Positions 13,246-25,539 are shown, counted from the first letter of the stretch. The stretch: 64,000 nucleotides of DNA from Ceratotherium simum simum (GCF_000283155.1 NW_004454225.1:5097472-5161471); one strand, 5' to 3'. Program-made: numbers and translations. Notes: generated by a model not told the origin, from the letters alone.

Positions 13246-15988
13246 CCTCCCACTCTACCATCCCACATTTCTGAGGAAAAGTCACATAAATCTCATATAG
13301 CCATCGACTATGTTACACAAGCCACTGCACACGTGGTTTCTAAAGTTATAGCAAAGTTTCTATCCTTATTTTTCCTTCTTAAGGCTTCTTGCTGAGGCCT
13401 TTGCTGGCTGAGACAACATTTTATTCATTTCTATATTCTCACCTCTTGTCTATTTCAGTGCCTGGCGCCAGGAAACACTAAAATGATTTTTCAACATCAA
13501 AAATAAAAAAGATTTTATTCTAGGAAACAAGAAAATAAGACTACACAGTGCTCTGTTTTATTAAGCAAACAGATAAACGTGCAATCATGGGAATAAATAC
13601 AAGTCAATACATAATTTAAGAAAGAAGTTTTTGTTGTTTTGTGTGTTTTTAATCAAAATACCAAAACTTGTGCTCTTAGATGACCGACGTCCCTCAAATA
13701 GTTACCTTTGGAACTACGCATATGCCAAGAACGTTGCATCGCACAGAATCCTTTGCGAAGTCTTCTTTTAAGACTGTCCCCAGTCAGCAGAGCATAATCA
13801 TCTGAACACTAAAAATCTGAAGGAATTCCTACTCGACTATCCCAGAGACCACTGGGACCCATCAGGAGTCAGGTTTCAGACACTGACAATGCTTTCAGGT
13901 ATGTGAAGAATACAGCCAGGGCCATAAAGAAAGGTCTCTACCTGTGGAATGCAACCTGACTTTGTGCTAAGGCATTCAGGTATGCAGCTGCAGTTCCAAA
14001 TAATCTCATCGGAAAAAACTGAGCCAGCACTCTGGCTCACGTGAATGTGGCCATTACCCCCACAAGCTACCTCCGCAAAGCCGTCATTACAATCTGATGG
14101 CAGATAACGCAGGCCCGATTCAGCTGGGAGGTTCAGGTGAGGGTGGCCGGAGAGCATTTGGTAAACGCTACCACGATCTCTAAACACAAGAGGCCATAAC
14201 TATCATTAAGGAATCTATGCAATCTTTTTGATATTCCATAACATCCTGGAATCAACTGATGACCTCATCAGAAGCAGGAAGCCTGAGCATCACGCCCTTA
14301 ACTCGGTCTGCCCGGACTTCCAAGTGAATAGAGAAGAAACAAAAAGGTTAATTAAGGACAAATGCCCCTCACTCCCACCCCAGAAATGGCCTGGCCATCA
14401 GATGTGGACTAGGCACCCAAGACAGGGGAAAGCCAACATCATCCCTCCGCAGCAGGCTATGTGCAAAACCCAGATGTTGTTTTTCACATATGCACACTTT
14501 TAGATTATTTAAATACTATGAGCTCTTATACATTTGAGACTAAAAGTAATAAAGTTCCAGTTCCCAAACAGCATGAGCTAAGAATGACACTTCCATTCAA
14601 ATGAGTTTTTATTCTTCTCCAAAAAAATGAATAAAGAGCGCAGACCTAATCACTCATCTACTCCTCTGTGTTATGTTACTTTCCCAAGTAATAAATCTCA
14701 TCAGCCTAATGGCCAGTTAAAGCTTCAAGACAATTGTCAAAAGAAAAACACACCACAGAAAAGGTTTTGATGTAGTGGCCTTGTACCTTAACTAGCATAA
14801 CCTCACCAAGGAGACTGCCAAACTCTAGAATTAAGTTCAAATGCACACAGACAAGAGTTTCCCATGTGAATCAAGAGAAACCCAAGGTGCACTGGCTCTC
14901 ATTCAATACCTCTGTGCGGAGGCTGCAGGCAGGCTTGTGAATCAAGCAGAATCAGAATTTTCAGGCAAGAACGGGAGGGTGGCATTTAACAGCGCCCACC
15001 CGGTTGGTTCCCTTGCCTTGGGCTCCAACTGGGCAATCTAGGAGGGTTAAAACAGAACTTCAGCATATTGGGATAACTGCAGAGGAGAGAAAGGAAAGTG
15101 TGAGCTCACATCCACAGCTCCAGTTTAAATTATTTGAACTGGTCTCTTGCTTTTCATCAGGACAGCCAATGAGTGTTTGGTAAAGAGTGTAAGGAGTAGC
15201 CGTGGAGACTCTGAGCAGCCTACCCTCCTTAACCACAAAAACACAGGACAGTTGGGAGGAGAGAAGACAAGACCCAAGAATGGTGCACACACCCCACCTG
15301 AAGGCCACCTTCACTCCCTCACCCAACCGGAGAGGAGCATTCTCCAAGGCTGCCGCTGCGTGGGACCCAAGGAGACAGCACAACTCGTTCCCCTGACCAA
15401 TTCCGTCTGAAAAGAAAATCGACCTTCTCTCGTGGAGCTGAAACCCAATGAACCACTGCAACTGAGCAGCAGAAATCTCTGCCTCTCCAATCCCGGTCCT
15501 CTTCCGATGCCCCAGCAGGCTCGGAAACCAGAGAAGGAGGGAGGGCGCTCATGTTTCTATGAATTGATGACAGTCTGGGAAAAGTCCGAGGGGCAAACAC
15601 CTCCAGCCTCTCCCGCCTGTGCCCCCAGCCCTAGGACCTGCTCACAAGGGCACCCCACCCCACCCCCATGTAGCGCCAGGAGAGGGACAGGGAGGGTGGG
15701 AAGGAAGGAAATGGAGGCCGGTCATCAAAGTGCCCCAAAGGAGCGCATCCGCGAGCGTCCTGCCTGCCCCCGCCGCCCCCTCCCCTCCACGCCACCCCCG
15801 ACCCAGCCCTGCCCTGGAGCTGGCGCTCGGCAGCCACACCCCTCCTGGGCGCAGCTCCCCGGCCGCCCTCGCCTGTCCGTGCTTCCCCCGAGAACCTCCG
15901 CACCCTCGGCTTCCTCTCGTCCCTAGTCTCTCCCGCAGCAGCCCCGTGACCCCGCGGGCCGCCCCCGCGCGCCCCCGCCCTCGGGCTC

Positions 15989-15995
15989 ACCCTAC
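15989..15995 (-). promoter_or_regulatory. PACSIN2: Candidate splice donor of the inferred PACSIN2 exon 1
   Basis: The minus strand reads GTAGG|GTGAGC at the left side of the gap, inside the CpG island. If transcription starts in the gap, this is the best donor nearby to end a non-coding first exon. It is unverified, and other donors could exist in the missing bases. Confidence 0.3.
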
Positions 15996-16084
15996 TGCCC
16001 TCCGACCCCCGACGTCCTCTCCAGCGCCCCCCGGCGCCCGCGGCGGCCCCTGAGCACAGCCCTCCCGCGACAGGGGACAGGAAG

Positions 16085-16420
16085 NNNNNNNNNNNNNNNN
16101 NNNNNNNNNNNNNNNNNNNNNNNNNNNNNNNNNNNNNNNNNNNNNNNNNNNNNNNNNNNNNNNNNNNNNNNNNNNNNNNNNNNNNNNNNNNNNNNNNNNN
16201 NNNNNNNNNNNNNNNNNNNNNNNNNNNNNNNNNNNNNNNNNNNNNNNNNNNNNNNNNNNNNNNNNNNNNNNNNNNNNNNNNNNNNNNNNNNNNNNNNNNN
16301 NNNNNNNNNNNNNNNNNNNNNNNNNNNNNNNNNNNNNNNNNNNNNNNNNNNNNNNNNNNNNNNNNNNNNNNNNNNNNNNNNNNNNNNNNNNNNNNNNNNN
16401 NNNNNNNNNNNNNNNNNNNN
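16085..16420. other. Assembly gap (336 N)
   Basis: This is an unresolved run of N inside the most G+C-rich stretch of the window, the usual place for sequencing drop-out. Open frames that run across it are artefacts. It may hide the transcription start and first exon of the neighbouring gene. Confidence 0.99.
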
Positions 16421-16471
16421 TGCCGCCAGCCCCGAGCGCTCCGCCCCCGCCGCGCCCGCTGGGCTCGCCCC

Positions 16472-16591
16472 ATTGGCTGCTGGACGCAGAGCCCCGCCCA
16501 CAGCCCCTTCGGCGCCCTTGATTGGTCCAGGGGAACGAGGCGGTGTCTCGCCGCCTAGCGAACTAAAGAGACCGCCCCCGCGCGCCATTGG
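16472..16591 (-). promoter_or_regulatory. Three CCAAT boxes in one orientation (NF-Y-type sites)
   Basis: ATTGG on the plus strand (CCAAT on the minus) occurs at 16472-16476, 16521-16525 and 16587-16591, spaced 49 and 66 bases apart. GC-box-like GCCCCGCCC and CCGCCCCCG sit between them. CCAAT boxes usually lie 60-100 bases upstream of a start site, which would place transcription initiation in the N run or just to its right. Confidence 0.6.
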
Positions 16592-16903
16592 CAGCTTCCC
16601 CTGTCAATCAAAGGGGGAGTGCCCACTTAATCGGCTGAGACGGCGGCTGGGGTCACTCTCCCGGAGTCCCTTCGAGGCCGTGGTTCTCGGGCTTCGCTGC
16701 CTGGGGCAGAGTTTTGCGCCTTTGCGGGCACTCGGGGGTGGGGGGTGCGGTAGGGCAGCACCGCACCTGTGGGCGTTCAGGGCAGGTAGTCTTTCTGAAA
16801 GTTTCCTCTCCTAGGGCGCTCAGAGAAGCCAGTGTCGTCAGGGCTTCCTCAGATTCAGCCACAAGAGCATATTCCGCCTGAGCCGGCTTAGTTTAAGCAG
16901 AGC

Positions 16904-16934
<31 letters not shown>

Positions 16935-16953
16935 CAGAGAGTGTGTGTGTGTA
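16904..16953. repeat. (GA)n/(GT)n microsatellite
   Basis: An uninterrupted GA run passes through GACAGAGACAGA into a short GT run, directly at the right shore of the CpG island. Confidence 0.95.
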
Positions 16954-17347
16954 CCGAGCCGCCGGGGATGGCAGGGCCCCACGCAATGGATACGCATTAT
17001 TTCTAATTCTTACAATAATTTTGCTTGATGGAGCTTCCACTCCATCCTACAGAGGGAAATAATGATGAATAAAAAACTGCCAACATTTATTGAGTACTAC
17101 CCTAAGCACTTTCGGAGCATTGCTTCCTGTAATCCTGGCGGAGAGGAGGGTAAGAGTATGCCCAAGGGAGGATTTAGAAGCTGACAGCAGGTAACTTGCT
17201 GGGGGGGTGACCCGGAGGGGATTAGAAACCGGGTCAGCCCAGCTCCAGGCCTGTACTGGTTCCACATCACCACTTGGAGAGTGATCATGAGGACCGTGTA
17301 GCAATATGGGAAAATGCTTAAACTAGAATATTAAAAGGAGAAACTGA

Positions 17348-17553
17348 GGGCCGGCCCCCTGGCTTAGCGGTTAAGTGTGCTCCCTCCGCTACTGGCGGCC
17401 TGGGGTTGGGATCCCGGGCGCACACGGATGCACTGCTTCTCCGGCTATGCTGAGGCGGCGTCCCACATACAGCAACTAGAAGGATGTGCAGCTATGACAT
17501 ACAACTATCCACTGGGGCTTTGGGGGGAAAAAAAATTAAAAAAAAAAAAAAAG
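17348..17553 (+). mobile_element. ERE SINE
   Basis: It has a GGGCCGGCCCCCTGGCTTAG head, B box region 'gttgggatcccgggcg', 'cagcaactagaaggatgtgc' and an A-rich tail. The duplicated 3' module is absent. Flanking repeats are imperfect. Confidence 0.94.
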
Positions 17554-18479
17554 GAAAATCTGGAGACAAAATGGTGGGGACTGTAATTACAGTACATAGG
17601 GATGGGGACTGGAAGAGAGCCCACAAAGAAATAGAGTGGTTTCTCACTTTCTAAATTGTTTGTTCTGTTGCATCGTGCTTACGATAATAATTGAGAAAGA
17701 AAAGAAAGGCACAACCGTGCTGTTTCAGGATAAGCCACTGCCCAGAAGTCCCTGCCATTCTCCAGGACTCAGCCCACAGGGACCGCTCTACCTCCCCGAA
17801 CACCTCTGGACCATGTGTGAGAACCTAGTCATCAGCTGGCGGGTCCCAGCCCCCAAGATCTGGCTAAGTTCTGAGAACACTGCTATTCCACAGACTGTGA
17901 GCCTCGAGAGGCCTTCCCAAGGTTTCTGAACTAGTGTCTGACACCTCTGCCTCTGGCCTCCTGCTCTTCCCCACACGCCCGCTGGTCCTCACCATCATCC
18001 CCATCTCCATTTACACACACTCACACAAATCCCTCTTCACACCAAACACTGGTGAGGCCAGCAGGGGTTCCTGCAGACTGGACGCCATAGGGAGGCATGG
18101 AGCCTGGCACTGCCCGGCAACACAAGACACCTTGTGAGCCCTTTTGGCCTCCTGACCCCAAAGGTCACTACCTGCCCACGTGACCCAGGCAGCACTCTGG
18201 CCTCCACACATTGGCTCCCTTCTTTTCTCTTCCCTTCCTTCTCACGACAAAACCAAAATTCCTCTCATTTTCTTGCACCCAGAATTTGACACCGTCGCTG
18301 AACTCTTGGGGTCTCACCTCCTGTCCAGCAGCTTATCAGAGGATTTTTCCCAAGAGAGCTCCCCTTTGCCAGCTGTGAACATCCCGACTCTGATCTCTGC
18401 AAACATCTCACAATATTGTATCCAACCTCCTGCAATCATATTCAGACAGGCCTGGAGCACACTCCTGCCTCCTCCTCCC

Positions 18480-18610
18480 CACTGAGGGGTCTTGGGCAGG
18501 TCACTGCAGCTCTCTGCACCTCTGTGTCCCCATCTGTGACATGGGGATCATGACGGAGCCCACCTTGAAGGGTTGTGGTGAGGACGAAGGGGAGCAAAAC
18601 AGGTAAAATC
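18480..18610 (+). repeat. MIR SINE
   Basis: 'gtcttgggcaggtcactgca', 'ccatctgtgacatggggatc' and 'ggttgtggtgaggacg' follow MIR order. Confidence 0.8.
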
Positions 18611-19334
18611 GAGGAGCGAAGGTCTGAGCGTGCAGGTGTGAGCGCTCAGTGTCTGAGCAGCTAACATGTGGCCGTGCTTTGTCAGCTGCCGTTTTCTCCC
18701 TCCTTCCTGCAAAATGTGCCTATTACCTGGGTCTGCACCCGAGGCTGACTGGGTTGGTCCTTTACTAGCCATTTCCCACTAAGCAGCCAGGATAACCAGA
18801 CAGCCCAGGTTAAAACACTCTTTCACAGAGAACAAAATATTCTGCAAAAGAAGTAAAACATTCAGATATAGTTGTATTGCTGGTAAAATAGTCTTTATTG
18901 TCCAGTAATATATGTGCTTCTTTCAGGAAAAAAAATCAAAATCTGTTAGAGATAGTCATTCTATAATTAATTCCAATGTTTAGAATCTGCGGGGCAGGGT
19001 GCGGGTAGGGGTTTCAGGGAGGGATGGACCTGGGTCCTGCTCGTGCTCCTGGGAAGACTTGGCAAGGACATAGAGTCTAGAAGAGATGGTGGAACACAAG
19101 AAGAGACCTCCCCACCGAGGAACAGCAGTGATCCTCAGAGGACAAGAAACCCTCCAGGAGAAGGGTGACAATATTGAAGGCAGTGATATTTAACTGAGCC
19201 AAGGTGGATGGAAATGATGAGAGCAAAGGTCCAAAGGCAAGAAATCCTGCTCTCCAGGGAGAAAGGAGGGTTCCGCTTGGTGGGAGCATTGCGGACATGA
19301 GGAGAAATAAGGTGGGGAAGGCAGCTGAGAAGCG

Positions 19335-19500
19335 AGTAGCTAGGTAGTGCTGGCAAGTTGCTTTGCCACTCCAGGTCTCAGTTTTCTCAACTGTAAAATG
19401 GGGATAATGATAGAATCTAGTGCTTAGAGAAAGTTCAAGGATTCTTGAGATCACACCTGTAATGCTCAGTGCTGGCACAGTCAATGGTTGTCGAATGTGT
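19335..19500 (+). repeat. MIR SINE
   Basis: 'gcaagttgctttgccactcc', 'tctcaactgtaaaatgggg' and 'tgctcagtgctggcacagtc' follow MIR order. Confidence 0.75.
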
Positions 19501-19914
19501 CCAAGAACCCCTACACGTTTGTAAAAGTGCTCTTTTTAAAAATTTGTGATTAAAAACAAAAGACCCGAGAGCATGTGCTCTGCATCAACTGTTAATATTT
19601 TGGAGATACCAAAGTGTTAACTGTTGAAGCCAGAGGAACACATTTCTGGATTTACCTTGGAATGAAGCTCTCCCTTGCCAAGTCGTGTAAAGATCTGAAT
19701 TCCTCGTAAATGTGTCATTGATTAGGAGGTAATTACCCCGGCCCTTCTTGCTTTGTTTTGTTTTATTCCATTCTGGCCTGCGCATGTCTGCCCACATAAA
19801 ATTGTACCAGCAAGTACACGGCTCCACTCACCGTGCCATGTGCAATTCAGCTCCGCTGGGCAGGACACATGGGCCTGGAGCCCGCTCCTGCCCGAAGTCA
19901 GTGGGATATGGTCA

Positions 19915-20035
19915 CATCACGCAGTGAGGGTTTCTCAAAGTGGGCGTCTCCAGGACCCCTGCATCTGGATCACCTCACTTTCAGCGAGTTCCTCAATTGG
20001 TTCTCATGCCTCTCGTGGTTTGAAAACACTATACC
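19915..20035 (+). repeat. MER5-like hAT MITE fragment
   Basis: 'gtttctcaaagtgggcgtct', 'tgcatctggatcacctcac' and the closing 'gtggtttgaaaacact' resemble a degenerate MER5-type element with inverted-repeat ends. Confidence 0.5.
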
Positions 20036-21239
20036 TGCCTGATACTTCTGTCTAACTTTTACTAAGTGGAAAAGCTCATTTCGGGGGTTCAGGGTTACAG
20101 TGTTGCTATCGGTACCAAAGTGAAACAAGTGTCAACAATGAACTGATACATAAAAATTAGTATTTTGAAACTTTGAATGAAGACCAAACGATGCCCAGAC
20201 TTTTTGTGATACAATTTAAAGTATTTTCTACCATGTGATGAAGATATAAACTCCCTCAGGAATTCCTTCCTGGAGTCCCCGAGCGCAATTCAGGAGGATG
20301 AGGAGGTCCAGGACACTGATAGGGATTCCATTCGGAAATCAAAGTATCACCTTACTCTCTGGGGGCTCCTGGATCACACAAATTAAAGGTCAACCTGTGA
20401 TTGTAAAACCAGATTTTGTTTTACAATGTTATCATATGCAACTGCTGTGAATCCAGGTTTCCTTGATACAGAATAAAATTAAGATACTGAAGCTATTTTT
20501 TTTTTTAACTGCAGCATTCTCAAAGTGTGCATTCAAGTGTCAGTGCTCTGATTGGTTTACTTTATAACAAATAAATGTTATAAACTTGAACTTATAAAAG
20601 AAGTTGTACACCAATACGTACATTATAAGATAAACGTACACCAATAAAATGATGCTATTGATTACACGTTAGATTTCATGGAAAGAGTGCCACAGTTAAA
20701 ATATAAAGTTGAAGACAGTGGGGAGCCCCCAGACCAGCTGTTACCAAAGGTCCAGCTGAACCAGCAGGACCTTCATCCATCTGTCCCAATCGCCACCTGT
20801 GAAACACTAGACAGGGCCTAGCCTCCTGCCCAACCCCAGCTCTGCCTTGGGGGCGTCCACGCCTCACCTAGGTGGGGCACTTCCGGGTTGGACGGTCTCA
20901 GACCCTCTACTCACCCAGTGCCCGAGATTATATGTAGCTCAAGGCCACCATCACAGCAGTAGCACAGGAAGCAGTGCCGCGGGTCAGGCTCCCACGGACA
21001 CCCTGATCCCCCATTAAATATTTAATTGGGTCCTGGTCACTTCCTGGTGTCAGAAGAAAGGAGCAAGAGAGGCCTGAGCGACACAGGCCCAGCTTTACCT
21101 TTTGCTAAAAAGGACTTTTTCCCCCAGCAATTAGGAAAGACTAGACTCAGTCAAAAGTCTCAGAGCTTCTTTGTTTTTTTTTTTGCTTTGCTTTGTTTTT
21201 GTTTTTCTTTTACTAGACTTTATTTTTTAGAGCAGGTTG

Positions 21240-21670
21240 AGGTTTACAGGTTTGAGCAAGTCACCTCACTTCCCAGCCTCAATGTCCTTGTCTGGACAGG
21301 GCAACGATGGCTCACCCCTACCTAATGGGGGCCGTCAAGGAATTAAATGTGGTGATGGAGGGGCCGGCCCCGTGGCGTAGCGATTAAGTGCACGCGCTCC
21401 GCCGCTGGCAGACAGGGTCGGATCCCGGGCACTCACCGAGGCACTGCTTGTCAGGCCATCCTGTGGCAGCGTCCCATATAAAGTGGAGGAAGGTAGGCAC
21501 AGATGTTAGCCCAGGGCCAGTCTTCCTCAGCAAAAAGAGGAAGATTGGCAACAGATGTTAGCTCGGGGCTGATCTTCCTCACAAAAAAAAAAAAAAAAAA
21601 AAGGTGGTGATGGATGAAAACACTTCGCACAGTGCCCGGCACACAGTAGGTGCTCGCTCAACCGATGCTG
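21240..21670 (+). repeat. MIR SINE split by an ERE
   Basis: The left half (21240-21359) has 'gagcaagtcacctcacttcc' and 'caaggaattaaatgtgg'. The right half (21604-21670) resumes with 'cagtgcccggcacacagtag' and 'gtgctcgctcaa'. The interruption is exactly the ERE at 21360-21603. Confidence 0.8.
21360..21603 (+). mobile_element. ERE SINE with an 11-bp target-site duplication
   Basis: The head is GGGCCGGCCCCGTGGCGTAG, then 'cccatataaagtggaggaag', two 'agatgttagc' modules and about 20 A. GTGGTGATGGA flanks it at 21349-21359 and 21604-21614. It lies inside an older MIR. Confidence 0.96.
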
Positions 21671-22779
21671 GTACTGGCCCATGCCATCGCACACCTGCTC
21701 CCAAGATCCACCTGCTGGTCTGTAAAGACGAGAGCGAGCAGGTGAGGTCCCTGGCAGGCCTTAACAGCCATGCTAGCTTCCTCTCCCTCTCCTGCACTCC
21801 CTGCCCCAAGAGGAGCAGAGCCAAGGGGTGTTGCTCTTGAGTGAACATGTTTCAAGAGAGGTGGACTTCCAGCCCAGGTTTGCACTTGACTCACTGACGT
21901 TATCACCCACGGAGGAATGCAGGCACCATCTCACAGGCCGCCCCACCCTGCTGCCTGAGTTCCCACTCCCACGGCCCTCTGCTCCTCCCACGCTCCATTC
22001 CTGTACCACTTCGTCTCCTTGTCCCCGCTTCTCTTTCTGCAGGAGCCTCCTACCAAATCTGAGACCCATCAGAACCCACCCTCTAACCCAAACACTCCTA
22101 CTGGGGGTGGAGGGTGGGCGAAGCCAACTCCACATCAAGTTCAAGCAACTCCTCTGCCCAGTGGACTGCCCCGTGCTCACCCACTTTCTCTTCTCTCTGG
22201 GTCTGAGCAACAGATGTAAGATCCAACCCGGAGACTGCCAGAGTGGGTTATGGATGGTTTTGAATCATCTGAACTAGAGCTGTGAATGCCATAATGCTGC
22301 AGATGCTCAGAAGTGCATGTGATAAAGGAATATTCCTTTTCTTCTTCAGGTACATGAATGATGGACAGTAGATCAGAATGGGTGGGCAGCAGGTTAACAG
22401 GCATAGGGCAACGATTTCACACTGAAGTGCAGTACTGGGCAGGGAGTGGGGCTGATGGGAGAGACTGGCAGGAGGAGGCTGTGTGGAGCATTTGGGACCA
22501 CAGAACATCAAAGGCAGAAGACCCCAAACGATACCAGGTGAGTCCAGTCTCCTTCTAAGCAGAGGCCCAGGGAAGTCAGATGAGTTGCCCGAGGTTTTCC
22601 AGCCATCAGGTCAGAGATCCCTCTCATACTTGGGCCTCCTGCCTCCTTCTCTAGCATTCTTTCCCTGCACCTATCTTCTCTCTCTCTCTTACACAGCAGA
22701 CACATGATGCTGGGTGCCAAGCTAGGCATGAATGGAAAATACACATTCCCTACTTTTGATCAACTCATGCTGGGTGGGG

Positions 22780-23010
22780 GACCAGAGGAGGTGGGCTTGA
22801 GAGCACGACTGGAGACGGGCCCAAGCAGTGCACTGGGGGGTCCTGGAGGTCTCCTGAGAAAAAAAGAGTTTGAGCAGATCCTCAAAGATAAGCAGGGCGG
22901 GACTTGGAAGAACAGTTTTGAGGGGCAGGTGACGAGGCAGTTGGGAGTGAGGGGCTGTGCCTGAAGGGGAGCACAGGCAGATGCCTGAAGGCCGTGGGCA
23001 AACAACGCTC
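22780..23010 (+). repeat. Old interspersed repeat, family not assigned
   Basis: G/A-rich sequence with 'gagcagatcctcaaagataa', 'gcagttgggagtgaggg' and 'aggggagcacaggcagatgc' resembles a mammal-wide repeat that also seems present at 25540-25860, 27000-27430 and 59860-60060. The family cannot be named by eye. Confidence 0.4.
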
Positions 23011-23589
23011 CTGACAATTTAAGACCAAGGTCAGGGTGACTGGCCAGTTCTCATCCCAGCATCCGGCCAAGCACACACTCCCAGTAGCCATCCTCTGGGC
23101 ATCTGGGTCCTGGCAGCTCCTGGGTGGCCCGGGGTGCAGGAGGGCTGGGCTGAGGCCCCCTCCCGCTATCCCTCTGGCAGGCTTGGAACATGCCCTTCCT
23201 GTTGTGATAACTCTATTCTCTGTGCAACTGGTGCCAGCCCATGGCTCCGGTTTCACACTGCAGCACGTGTACTCATTGAGGCTGATAGGAGTATCATGTG
23301 GGCACCAGGGAGAGCCCGCTGCCTGCCCACCAGCCAAACCCGGCCTGGGTTAATTACAGGTCACAGCGTCCCTGCTGTGCGCCCAGAGAGCGGGCACCCA
23401 GAGCCAGGCCCTCCCTGGGACCAGGCCTGGGAGACAGCCACCACTCATTCATTCATGCAGTTGGTCAGGTGGCCAGATCTGGAGCAGATCACGTGCTGGG
23501 CACCTGGGGAGGGCTCAAGGGGCTAAAGTGGCCCTGGCTTCTCCCAGCCCCCAATAATAATCATGGCTGGCTGCCACACCAAATGATTC

Positions 23590-23770
23590 CCTTCCATGGT
23601 GACAGGCCCTGTGATGGTTCTTTACACATAGCAACTCCTGCTTCCTCACAACAACCCCACTTTGCACTTGGGGAAACTGAGGCTCAGAGAGGGAAAGTGA
23701 CTTGTCCAAGGTCATACAACTCTTATCTGGCTCCAAAGCCATGCTGTCTGCACTACACCACACCATGCTG
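23590..23770 (-). repeat. MIR SINE
   Basis: Reverse MIR: 'cctcacaacaaccccacttt', 'ggggaaactgaggctcagag', 'gacttgtccaaggtcataca' and 'ctccaaagccatgctgtctg'. Confidence 0.9.
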
Positions 23771-23929
23771 AGGCTCCCAGTAGAGACGGCTTAGGGAGAG
23801 CAGAGACCATGTCACTGGCCAGTGTCCCCAGGCCTGGGGCGTCCCTGAGCACTGGCCTTGGAACCCAGCTGGATGTTGGAGGCTGTTTCCAGGCACTTGC
23901 TCTAGTGCCTGTGCCCTCTCCCAACTCCT

Positions 23930-24210
23930 TGCGTTGGCTTCTGCCATCGCCCCCCTCACCTGCTAACAGGCCCTCCCAGGCAAACACTGCTCCTTCTCTG
24001 AGACCCTCCTCAGCGACTCCTCCAAGAAGACTTCTCAGACCACTCTCTCCATCTTTGGAAACACAGCACTGCTTTCTGAGAAAGCAAAGGTCATCTCCTG
24101 CAACTCTCCTGCTCTCTTCCTTTGTCAAACTGCATTTTTTAAAAAGTACCTGGGCCCCTCCTTTCCAACCAGATGACAAGGGACCCTAGGGCAGGGGCCA
24201 TGCCCACGCT
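23930..24210 (+). repeat. L2 LINE fragment
   Basis: 'gagaccctcctcagcgactc', 'aagaagacttctcagaccac' and 'ctagggcaggggccatgcc' follow the 3' part of L2. Confidence 0.55.
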
Positions 24211-24234
24211 TAACAGTAGCGGAGGGGCCCAAGA

Positions 24235-24380
24235 ATGGATGTAATCCTCCCAACTGGTAGTAGGAATTATCCTCCTGATTTACAGATGAGAAAAGTGAGG
24301 TTTGGAGAAGCGACAAACCTTGCTCAAGGGGGCGAGGGGTGATGCAAGGCCCTGAACCAGGCATCTCTGCCCTGGCCTTG
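24235..24380 (-). repeat. MIR SINE fragment
   Basis: 'ctcctgatttacagatgag', 'aaaagtgaggtttggagaag' and 'accttgctcaagg' follow reverse MIR. Confidence 0.7.
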
Positions 24381-24667
24381 TGAGCTTGAGAGCTCTTACC
24401 CCATGTTAGGCCTGACCCAGGCCGCCCAGCACACCCACAGCCACCTAACCCGGGGCTTGGGAACTGTTTGTTGACTGAATCCTCGATGTATAAGCTCCTC
24501 GGCCAGGTTGTCCATAGCACCTGACATGATAGGAAATTTAGCAAACGCCTCTTGAATTCTTCCTGTGGTTCAGGCCTCTGGGGAGCAAAAAGAGAGATCA
24601 GAGAGAGGGGAGATGCACAGTCGTCTAAAGGAGGAACATCTTCAGTGCTGTAGAGAAAGAAGTGGTG

Positions 24668-25375
24668 ATTTTTTTTAGAGCAGCTTTAGGTTTACAGAAA
24701 AATTGATCTGAAAGTACAGAGTTCCCACACACTGACATTCCCCACCAGCACCACCACCACACACACACACAGTTTCCCCTATTATTTACACCCAGATTAG
24801 TGTGGTGCATTTGTTACAATTGGTGAACCAATATCAATACATTATTATTAACTAAAGTCCATAGTTTCCATTAGGCTTCATTCTTCATGTTGCACGTTCT
24901 ATGGATTTTGACCAAGGCATAATGACACGTGTTCCTTCTTATTGCACCATACAGAAGAGTTTCGTTGCCCTAAAAATCCTCTGTGCTCCACCAATTCATC
25001 CTTCTCCCTGCCCCCAACCCTTGACAACCACTGATCTTTTTTCTGTCTCCATAGTTTTGCCTTTTCCAGAATGTCAAATAGATGGAATCTTACGGTGTGT
25101 AGCCCTTTCAGATTGCCTTCTTTCACTGGTAATATGCATTTATGTTTCCTCCATGTCTTTTTGTGGCTTAATGGCTCTTTTTTTTAAAATCTCTGGCAAT
25201 ATTCCATTGTCTAGATGTACTACAATTTATTTATCCATTTAGCCATCGAAGGACATGTTGGTGGCTTCCAAGTTTTGGCAATTATGAATAAAGCTGCTAT
25301 AAACATTCGTGTGCAGGTTTTTGTGTGGACTTAAGTTCTCAACTCGTTTGGGTCAATACCAAGGAGTGGTAATAT
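24668..25375 (-). repeat. L1 LINE 3' fragment, antisense to the window
   Basis: 'agagcagctttaggtttaca', 'gtggtgcatttgttacaatt', 'cctaaaaatcctctgtgctc', 'atagttttgccttttccag', 'gcaattatgaataaagctgc' and 'gtcaataccaaggagtgg' follow, in order, the reverse complement of an L1M-type ORF2 end/3' UTR. About 700 nt, with no open frame of use. Confidence 0.85.
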
Positions 25376-25539
25376 TTTTTCAGTGAGCAATCATTTTGTA
25401 GTCACAGAACTGTGAGATCAGAAAAAGCACCTATGAGAAATTTGGGTAAATACGGGTGGAATTATACGAAAATGACTGAGGCCACCAGAACCACATTCAA
25501 ACTGTGGAAAAAAGGGTGATGATTTAATGGGAGGAGAGA

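Larger units (their letters stand above)
1..15989 (-). other. PACSIN2: Inferred first intron of PACSIN2 (no exon recognised)
   Basis: No open frame here resembles a known protein and none is flanked by convincing splice sites. Apart from the repeats listed separately, 195-2400, 4600-7190, 8600-10020, 11650-12960 and 13250-15600 look like unique or unrecognised DNA. Assignment as intron depends on the island at 15.6-16.9 kb being the PACSIN2 promoter. If it is not, this is intergenic. Confidence 0.5.
15600..16860 (-). promoter_or_regulatory. PACSIN2: CpG island promoter, inferred PACSIN2 promoter and first exon
   Basis: This is the only long G+C-rich, CpG-dense stretch in the window, and it is interrupted by the run of N. 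On the right it carries GC boxes and three CCAAT boxes on the minus strand, which suggests leftward transcription starting in or near the gap. In mammals PACSIN2 lies downstream of TTLL1 in the same orientation, with its 5' end some 20-25 kb from the TTLL1 3' end; here the distance is about 21 kb. PACSIN2 encodes an F-BAR/SH3 membrane-bending adaptor, but none of its coding sequence is seen here, so the assignment is by synteny only. Confidence 0.65.

Noticed and set aside
15631..16473. Long minus-strand open frame of 280 codons in the CpG island
   Set aside because: It is kept open only by the run of N and by stop-poor G+C-rich sequence.
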